Shown here: positions 23,301 through 32,100 of the stretch, piece after piece
Position numbering within the stretch: position 1 is the stretch's first letter
Layout: every line of letters begins with the position of its first letter
From: Ancistrus triradiatus
Lineage: Eukaryota; Chordata; Actinopteri; Siluriformes; Loricariidae
Reading direction: 5' to 3'
NCBI GenBank assembly: GCA_025084515.1
Contig: JAJAGP010000549.1
Coordinates: 304,047-368,046, forward strand
Length of the DNA stretch: 64,000 nt
The notes under the pieces: model-generated
Databases searched by the model: none
The model's input: only the letters and a program-made list of their open reading frames with translations
Told to the model about the DNA's origin: nothing
Translations under genes and position numbers: made by a program

Positions 23301-26056
23301 CCATCAAAGACCGGCTCACCAACCCCCCGGTTCTCAGGTTTCCCGATCCTGAGGAACCGTTCGTCGTCGAGGTAGACGCATCCGACATTGGCGTGGGGGC
23401 CATCCTTTCTCAGCGCACTGGGTCGGACCACAAACTCCACCCGTGCGCCTACTTCTCGCGACGCCTGTCCTCCGCCGAGCGTAACTACCCCATTGGGGAC
23501 CGGGAGCTCTTGGCCATGAAGCTGGCGCTGGAGGAGTGGCGGCACTGGCTGGAAGGCGCCAAAAACCCGTTCCTGGTATGGACGGACCATAAGAACCTGG
23601 CGTACATCCAACAGGCCAAAAGGCTTAACGCCCGCTAGGCTCGCTGGTCCCTGTTCTTTGCCAGGTTTGATTTTACGGTCACCTTCCGGCCGGGCTCCAA
23701 AAACGCCAAGCCCGACGCCCTGTCTAGGCAGTGGGATCGTTCGGACTCCTCCCTCGTCCAGGATCCCATCCTCCCGGCCCCTCGGGTGGTTGCAGCCCTC
23801 ACCTGGGCCATCGACGACGTGGGACCGCCAAACGTCGCGGTGGACCCCCTATAAAATGAACGTCCGAACGCCGGCCTTCGGCGCACTGTCTGATGAGACA
23901 CCCGGCCTTTCAGAGCGTTTTGTACGGCGTTACCCCCCCCCCCCCCCTCGGCTTCACCGTTTAAGGAGAGTGGTGGCCCCGTCTCACGAAGGAGGCGGGA
24001 TCCCGTAAAGGCAAAAGCCTTGAGGTAAATGTTAGGGCCGTAGATGGTTAGGTGAGGGAAAGTTGGGTAACGACACTAACCTCTTTCTTCTCGCTGCCCG
24101 AAGGCGCCCGCGGCCATTGCTCGCTTCGGTCGTCTCCGTCTGGACGCCGATCGCTCCGTTTCCCGGGCCTCATAGCCTCCGGCATTGCCCTGTGCCTGCT
24201 TTATCCCGGGACGAGTATTCCGTCTCTTCCCCCGGGCGTAGCAACGCTTAATTCCCGTCCTCGAGACGCACGGCCGCGTTGGCCACGCTTGGCTCGAGAA
24301 ACCCCCCGGCACATGTGCAGTCGAGCGCTGCGGCCACACACACACACAGCGCTTCTGCCTCACACACAGAGCGCTGAAGCCACACACACGCAGCGCTTCT
24401 GCCTCACACACACAGCGCTTCTGCCTTGTGCACAGAGCGCTTCCCACGCACACACATAGCGCTCACTCGCTTTCAGAGTGCCGTGCGTGTTTTATTTCCC
24501 ATCACTCTGTTTAGAGTATCGACGGGTTATTTCCCGTCTTTTCTTTTGCTTCTCGTGTTCCTTCCCACATTTATTAAAAGCCCCTTTTTTCTGAGTTCGC
24601 CAGGAAGCGACTCCTTCGTTTGCCCGTTGGCTTATAGCCGTTTCTTCCTTTTTGGTTCACAAGATCCGTGGTTCAGCGGTAGCATTCCCGCCCCCGGAGA
24701 CTGTGACTCTGTTATCGAATCCTGTGACGGGCTGTCTTCAGCAGCTCTCGTGCACGTCGTGTGGGATTCCTTTTGCTTTCTTTCTCCCATTTCCCGACTT
24801 TTGCGGAAGTCCCTGCACTTGGGTCCGTTATTTCCTTTTTTTCGGTGTGCCCCCCAGACCCCCCGTAACAGGATGAGCTTGTTTTTATGAGTATATTTGC
24901 AAATTTTGACAAACAAACACATAGCTGATGTCTTACACATGTTCCTCTATCACTATCAACAGCTTACTTTCAGAAACTCAGTGTCCAAAACACTGTTGCA
25001 ATATATTGGAAATGGGATTGTCAGATCTCAGCCTTGGAGTGAGCTAGAACTTCCAACTTTGTGTTCCTCTCCAAGTCTTGACCTTCTTAACCCATGGAGT
25101 GAGTTTGGTGAATATTGAAGAAAAAAAAAATTTAGGCCCAAAAAAGCTCAAAGGGGTGGGTACCCAAAGGCCCAAATGAGTTTTTTGGGGCCAGATTTTT
25201 GAGTTTCTCTGATCTTCCTCATACTTGCACCATAGGTTGAGGATGTGAAGACTTTGAGAGGACCGCAAATTTCAAAGTCCTACCTCGCTCCAAACCTGAG
25301 ATCTGACAATCCCAATTCCAATATATTGCAATGATAAAAAATATACCAAGTTTGGACACTGAGATTCTGACAATTAAGCCACTAAAAGTGACTGAGGGAC
25401 ACGTACTGTACGAATTATGTGTTTGTTTGTCAAATTTGATCATATATTTTGCAAAATGGTCATAAATTGACTCATCCCATTTGCAATTTATTATTAAGCC
25501 CAATTGCAATATATTGTCATGAAATTGTATATAGTCTCAACCCATTTGCAATGTATTTTGAATCCCAATCACAATATATTTAATAATATAGAATCTCATT
25601 CCAATTGCAATATATTATTGATACAAATTGCAATATATTGCAATCATGTTAGTCCCACTTGCAATATAATGAATGGATGAAAAATATACAGGTTTTGGAC
25701 GATTAATGTCATTCCACTGGCAATACATTTAATGTTATAGAATGCCATCCCAGTTGCAATATATTTAATTAATGCAATCAAATGTCATCCCCCTTGCAAA
25801 TACATCTTGAATCCCACTTGCAATATATTTAATGATATAGAATGTCATCCCAGTTGCAATATATGCTTTTATAGACTAATAAAAAAGACACATACACAAA
25901 ACAGATCACAGATGCAGAAGAACCCCAAAAATAAACATACCATCATGCCACGTGATTAAATGTTGGGACCGGGAAAAACAACACACGGAGCAGTTGCCAT
26001 TGACTGTTTAAAATTAAAGGTCCTTATACACATCAACTGAATAAACGTTAATCAAC

Positions 26057-26120
<64 letters not shown>

Positions 26121-29100
26121 CTTGTGTTTGTCACGCTGACAGTGGCACAAGTGTATATGAGAGGCCGTTTAGTCCATTATTCAAACTTGCCTCTGGCACA
26201 CACTATCATACTCTCTCACACTCATCATCAAATCTTCTCTCTCTCACAGACACACACACACACAACACTATCAAAACCTCTCACACAATCAAACTCTCTC
26301 ACACTCTCTATCAAACTCTCTTACGTTCACTATCAAGAAGGCCTAAGTCAAGTCAGATTTATTTATATAGCGCTTTTTTACAATGGAGCATTGTCCTCAA
26401 AGCAACTTTTACAAGTTTAGATTATCTCCTAATAACTACGTCCAATCCCAAATGGAGCAAGCCCAGGGCGACAGTGGCAAGGAAAACTCCCTAGTTCTAG
26501 GAAGAAAAACCTTGGGAGGACCAAGACTCAAAAAGGGACCCAACCTCCTGGGCGGCGTAGATGATAAATCTAAGATGAACCTAAAGTCATGGAGTCAAAG
26601 TTCGAATAAAAAAGTGAAGTATGCACATCGACATTAAGTGGCCCGGGTATGATGATAAAATCTAAGAACGAAACTACAGTCATGGAGTCCATGGTCCTAA
26701 TAAAATGTGAATTATGCACAGTGGAGCTCCATCAGATGACCATCATGTGTGGGGCCGGAACTGCCGGAACACAGCTCGGAGAGAAAACAGAAAATGTAAT
26801 TAGTTATTGATTAAGAGCACAGTGTTTTATTACAATCACTGATGCCATGTCAATCACTGATGCCAAGTGTAGCATGAGACCCCGGCCCCCCGCACCATTA
26901 GCTATATGCAGCATAGCTAGAAAGAGGAGAACTGGAAGGAAAAAACACAGCCAGAGGGATCACGAGACATTGGCAACCCCACGAGCTGGGGCAGAAGACA
27001 GCAAACCCCGTCCTCTCTGATCACCATAAGACTCTTTGACTATGAACCCCCAGCTCTGCCCTTATTCTAAGGCAAGGGTTTGCATGAGTCAAGATCACGA
27101 GGACCCAAGCCAGTTCAGCCAGACCGCCCACCCGACACTCCCGGCAAGCGGGCGGACAAGGCAGGGCAGGCCAGACATGACTCCAGACTTCAGGCCCCAG
27201 CAACCCAAACCATGCAACCTGGTCTAAATCTAGTCAAAAGCCTGCGTAATAAGTATGTCTTTAGCCTAGACTTAAAACTTTGGAGGGTGTCTGAATCTCG
27301 AACGAAAGTGGGAAGGTTTATTCCATAGTTGGGGGGGCCCATGTATGAGAAAGCCTTTCCCCCTGCTGTGACTTTTTTTAATTCTAGGAACTAAAAGAAG
27401 TCCTGCACCCTGCGAACGAAGTAGACGAGTTGGATTGTAAAACTCTAAGAGGTCACTCAGATAATGTGGGGCCAGGGCCATGTAGAGCTTTATAAGTTAT
27501 TAAGAAGTATTTGTAATCATGCGGAATTTGACTGGTAACCAGTGCAGTGATGATAGAACAGGAGTGAGAGTTTGATAGTTAGTGTGAGAGAGTATGCCTG
27601 TATGTGTGAGAGGTTTGGAGGGGTGAGGGGAGTATGATAATGTGTGCTAGAGGTAAGTTTGAAAATAATGGCCTCTCATACGTGTAGGCTTAATGTGATT
27701 GGGCACAGAATCGGCACCGGCTGATCGATTGGTGCATCTCTACTAAGTCTGTATGTTGTTCTCCTCCTTTCTCACTACATTCTTACCAAGCCATAGGACA
27801 GGGAGTGGTTTGGTACGTAATTACATATCTGTCATCAGTTTTTTCTGTACAGGTTGTGTACGGATTGCCATATTATATGATGACGAACCGTGTAAAATAA
27901 AGAATAAGGGTTTAGGGACACAAAAATGTGCAGTTAGCTCCAGATGGAATTAATGAACCAAAATATAAATAACCAAAATAAACGAAAGATAAAACAAAAA
28001 TGAAGCAAAAGAAACCAATAAAGAAAACCCACGCCGCAAGCGTACAGAGCCGCTATTCAGAAGTAACGCTTACGGGCACATACGCGGGTGAAGAGGACGA
28101 GACTCTAAAAGCTCAGCGTCCTCTTCAAAGCGCGATCACGAAGGGAGAAAAAAGAAAAAAGAATTCCTCAATTGCGAAGGAGGGTGGCGAAGGCGTGAGA
28201 GGGAGAAACGGCAAGAGCCCAGTCTCCAAAGCAGCCAGGAGAAGCCCGGTGAAATAAACATGCAAAAAATAAACAAAAGCTGGCCCTACGCTATTACTAA
28301 GACCCTAACTTATCGAGAATCTCCTGATTGCTCCCATCTGGAGGTCTTCGAACCTTCAAACGTACCGTTGTCTTTAAACATACTGAAAACGCTAAATAAG
28401 CCGGATGAGGGCTGCACCAGCAGACAAGCGTGCTGTTCAGGCATGCGTGTTGCTCAAGAAATGCAGGGGCAGTGCCAGCGCATGCGTAGCGTCGGGCTGC
28501 CAAGGCCATGCAATGCAATGGTGCAACACTGTGTGAGCCCAAAGGTGTGTTTATAAAGGCTCAAGCACAGGTGTCACATATTAGATGATTAAAGCCCAGT
28601 AAGGGCCCACGCACTTGCGATCGCACTGGATTCGCTCACGCCGCCAGGTAGGGTCAACACTGGCCTCTAGCGGCCAAAGCATGACCCGTAATCGGTTGTA
28701 GATTATTCAGTAGTATTCAAATGGTAGTCTTCAGCCAGTTGCATGTTTTTCTCATTCTCGTTGTTTGAATTTCAGTTTTTATTTCAACAGCACTGGTGGA
28801 CACTTTATGATGCAAGCGCTGATATAGCTTGTCACACCTGTAGCATATCCATCCGTCACCAATTTGATTCACTTGGATGGAGACAGTTTTGAACACTTTC
28901 TAGCCTTTGCAAGCATATAATGTATAACCTCAGTCAGTGTTTTAAAAGTTTTACTTGATGGAGAAGCTTGCGGTTGGGAGATGTGGTCTGCCTTTCTGAG
29001 GTGGGAATGGGACAAAAGCTTAATGTTAAATTGCTAACCTTTTGCAACAAGTTTTAGCTACTTTGAAAAAATTTGCTCAAGCTTTCTGTACATGTAGAAA

Positions 29101-32100
29101 TAAAGGCATAATGCAAGTTAAACAACAGCGTTCATGCAGTTATCTGCATACCTTTTGGCCCTTAAACTCTACATGTTCATATATCATTTTCTGACATTAT
29201 AGTATATAGTTACTATATAATTGTAAAAATAAAATGTATATGAATAGTTTTATTGTTTCATTTGTAATTTTAGTTGGTTTCTCTTTTTTGTTTGAATCCT
29301 AGGTTTCTAAAAACGGGATGGTGAACTCTGTGTTTACGCTTTATGAACTTTCTAATGGTGATGACACAGAAAATGAAGGTATGTCTGCTGTCTTATTTAC
29401 ACTGACATAACTGAAAATCAGTGGGGTTTTTGCCCTCCTTATGGTAGATATTATTAGGAAAATTATTATATAGATATTAATAGGAAACAGGTGGTGAAAA
29501 AATAAAGGGAACACTAAACACAGCACAATATAACTCAAGTAAATCAAACTTCTGTGAAATCAAACTCTCCACTTAGGAAGGAACACTGATTGACAATCAA
29601 TTTCACATGCTGCTGTGCAGATGGAATGGTCAAACAGGTGGAAATTATTGGCAAATAGCAAGAAGCAAGACACACTCAATAAAGGAGTGGTACTGCAGGT
29701 GGGGACCACAGACCACTTCTCAGTACCTATGCTTTCTGGCTGATGTTTTGGTCACTTTTTTAAATGTCGGTGGTGCTTTCACACACTCGTGGTAGCATTG
29801 GAGACGGACTCTACAACCCACACATGTGGCTCTCAGGTAGTGCAGCTCATCCATGATGGCACATCAATGCGAGCTGTGGCAAGAAGGTTTGCTGTGTCTG
29901 TCAGCGTAGTGTCCCAGAGGCTGGAGGCGCTGCCAGGAGACAGGCCCAGTACACCAGGAGACGTGGAGGAGGCCTGTAGTAGTAGGGCAACAACCCAGCA
30001 GCAGGGACGCTACCCTCCACCTTTGTGCAAGGAGGAACAGGAGGAGCACTGCTAGAGCCCTGCAAAACCTCCTGCACCTGTGCATCAGCAGGCCACAGAG
30101 ATGTGCATGTTGTCTGCACAAAACGGTTAAAAAACCGACTCCATGAGGATGGTATGAGGGCCCGACTTCCACAGATAGGGGTGTGCTCACAGCCCAACAC
30201 CGTGCAGGATGCTTGGCATTTTGCAGGAGAAACCACCAGGATTGGTAAATTCGCCACTGACGCCTTGTGCTCTTCACAGATGAAAGCAAGTTCACACTGA
30301 GCCCCACTGAGTGTGACAGACGTGACAGAGTCTGGAGACGCCATGGAGAGCGATCTGCTGCCTGCAACATCCTTCAGCATGACCCGGTTTGGCAGTGGTG
30401 TCAGGAATTGTGTTTGGGGTGGGTGCATTTCTTTGAGGGCCACACAGCCCTCCATGTGCTCGCCACGAGGCAGCCTGACTGCCATTAGGTACCGAGATGA
30501 GATCCTCAGACCCCTGTGTGAGACCATATGCTGGTGCGGTTGGCCCTGGGTTCTTCCTAATGCAGGACAATGCTAGACCTCATGTGGCTGAGAGGTGACA
30601 AGCATTTCCTGCAAGATGAGGCATTGAAGCTATGGACTGGCCCGCTTTGTTCCCCAGGCCTGAATCCGATTGAACACATCTGGGACCATCATGTCTCGCT
30701 CCATCCACCAACGCCACGTGCACCACAGACTGTCCAGGAGTTGGAGAGATGCTTTAGTCCAGGTCTGGGAGGAGATCTCTCAGGAGACCATCCGCCACCT
30801 CATCAGGAGCATGCCCCAGGCGTTGTAGGGAGGTCATACAGGCATGTGGAGGCCACACACAATACTGAGCCTCATTTTGACTTGTTTTAAGGACATTACA
30901 TCAAAGTTGGATCAGCCTGTAGTGTGTTTTTCTCACTTTAATTTTGTGTGTGACACCAAATCCAGGCCTCCATTGGTTAATAAATTTGATTTCCATTGAT
31001 GATTTTTATGTGATTTTGTGTTGTCAGCACATTCAACTTTGACAGAACAAAGTATTCAATGAGATATTTCATTCATTCAGATCTAGGATGTGTTATTTGA
31101 GTGGTTCCTTTATTTTTTTGAGCAGTGTTGTAGCTACTAAACGACAATCCCACTGGGGCATGAAATATATAATAGCAAATGTGTGTTTAACATAGCCAGT
31201 GGTTTTTATATTGTTTTTAAACATTGAGTTAACACGGATCAGTGCAAACTCTAACAATGTCTGGAATAGAACTTAAAAATGTTAAGATTTAAAAATCATC
31301 ACATAAGACACAAATGTTTCAGCCCTCACTATTCCAGCACCAAGGACAGAAAGAAACGCATCATCAAGCATCAAACTAGAATCAGAAATAAACCACTTTA
31401 ACTGAAAAGATAAAAGTGATCCAAATACTCATTCAAACTACTCATCACTTAACATTTTATAAACAAACCTCTTGGAATAATCAAATCAACACTGCAATCA
31501 TTCACATTCTGTTTTAATTAGAGTGAACATGGAGTATTGCTGCACATTACCCATATACATAAAGCCTAAACCCTAAAAAAAAGCCATCTTTGCTAAAAAA
31601 AAAAAAATAAATTGATAGGCCACTCACCAGAATGAGCGGCATTTTGGCACTTGTGTGTAGTGCAGTCACCTCAGAGCCCTGAGGCTTAGAGGGGTAAAAT
31701 TTTGTTTCTGGCAGGACATTTTGACACATTTGAAGCTTGGGGAAGGTGAAAGGTAGGCTATTCGAGGTAAAATGCCTGGAGGGAAATCTGTCCTGCCATC
31801 ACAGGTGGCGAGAGATAATGAGGTTAGACTGTATGTCCTTTAGGCTTTCATAGTCAGTTGATCAAAAGCATCATATATTTTGACTTTTGATTTATGGTAC
31901 AGAAGAAATGCTTTGTCAATCAAAGCATCAAGGGTAACCTGTCATATTTCTGTGATGCATGTAGGTATTTGAGAAGTCCAAAAGCAGCCTCAACCATTCG
32001 CAATCAAAACCTGATAGGCTAATGTCGAAGTCACTTTCTAAATGTGTTGATGCTTAAACAGACCTGTGAGATTTTTTGCAGGTTTGCCTTATTACTTTCA

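Larger units (their letters stand above)
18684..24870 (+). mobile_element. Ty3/gypsy LTR retrotransposon, internally deleted
   Basis: The order is LTR (18684-19777), primer-binding-like site, gag, protease, reverse transcriptase, RNase H, LTR (23821-24870). GGATG flanks both sides (18679-18683 and 24871-24875). Copy A of the host block shows the uninterrupted site at 13587-13591. Integrase is absent, the 3' LTR lacks about 36 bp at its start, and gag and pol are frameshifted. It is a dead element that inserted after the host block was duplicated. Confidence 0.93.
7365..29302. other. VPS25 intron 4, about 21.9 kb, filled with mobile elements
   Basis: Bounded by donor GTAAGT (7365) and acceptor CCTAG (29298-29302). 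Tc1 relics, a tandem duplicated block, a Ty3/gypsy element and an L2 fragment account for most of it. The other VPS25 introns here are 0.13-3 kb. Confidence 0.9.

Noticed and set aside
22352..23611. 214- and 191-codon minus-strand frames opposite gypsy pol
   Set aside because: Antisense shadows of a GC-rich coding region. The + strand carries all the conserved RT and RNase H motifs.
26061..26494. Cys/Val-rich open frames
   Set aside because: They start in the (GT)n microsatellite and only reflect repeat translation.
28000..28257. Basic 85-codon frame
   Set aside because: Lys/Arg-rich low complexity in a possible LTR region, with no family resemblance or splice context.
29864..30527. 168- and 208-codon minus-strand frames
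   Set aside because: Antisense shadows of the Tc1 transposase pseudogene on the + strand.
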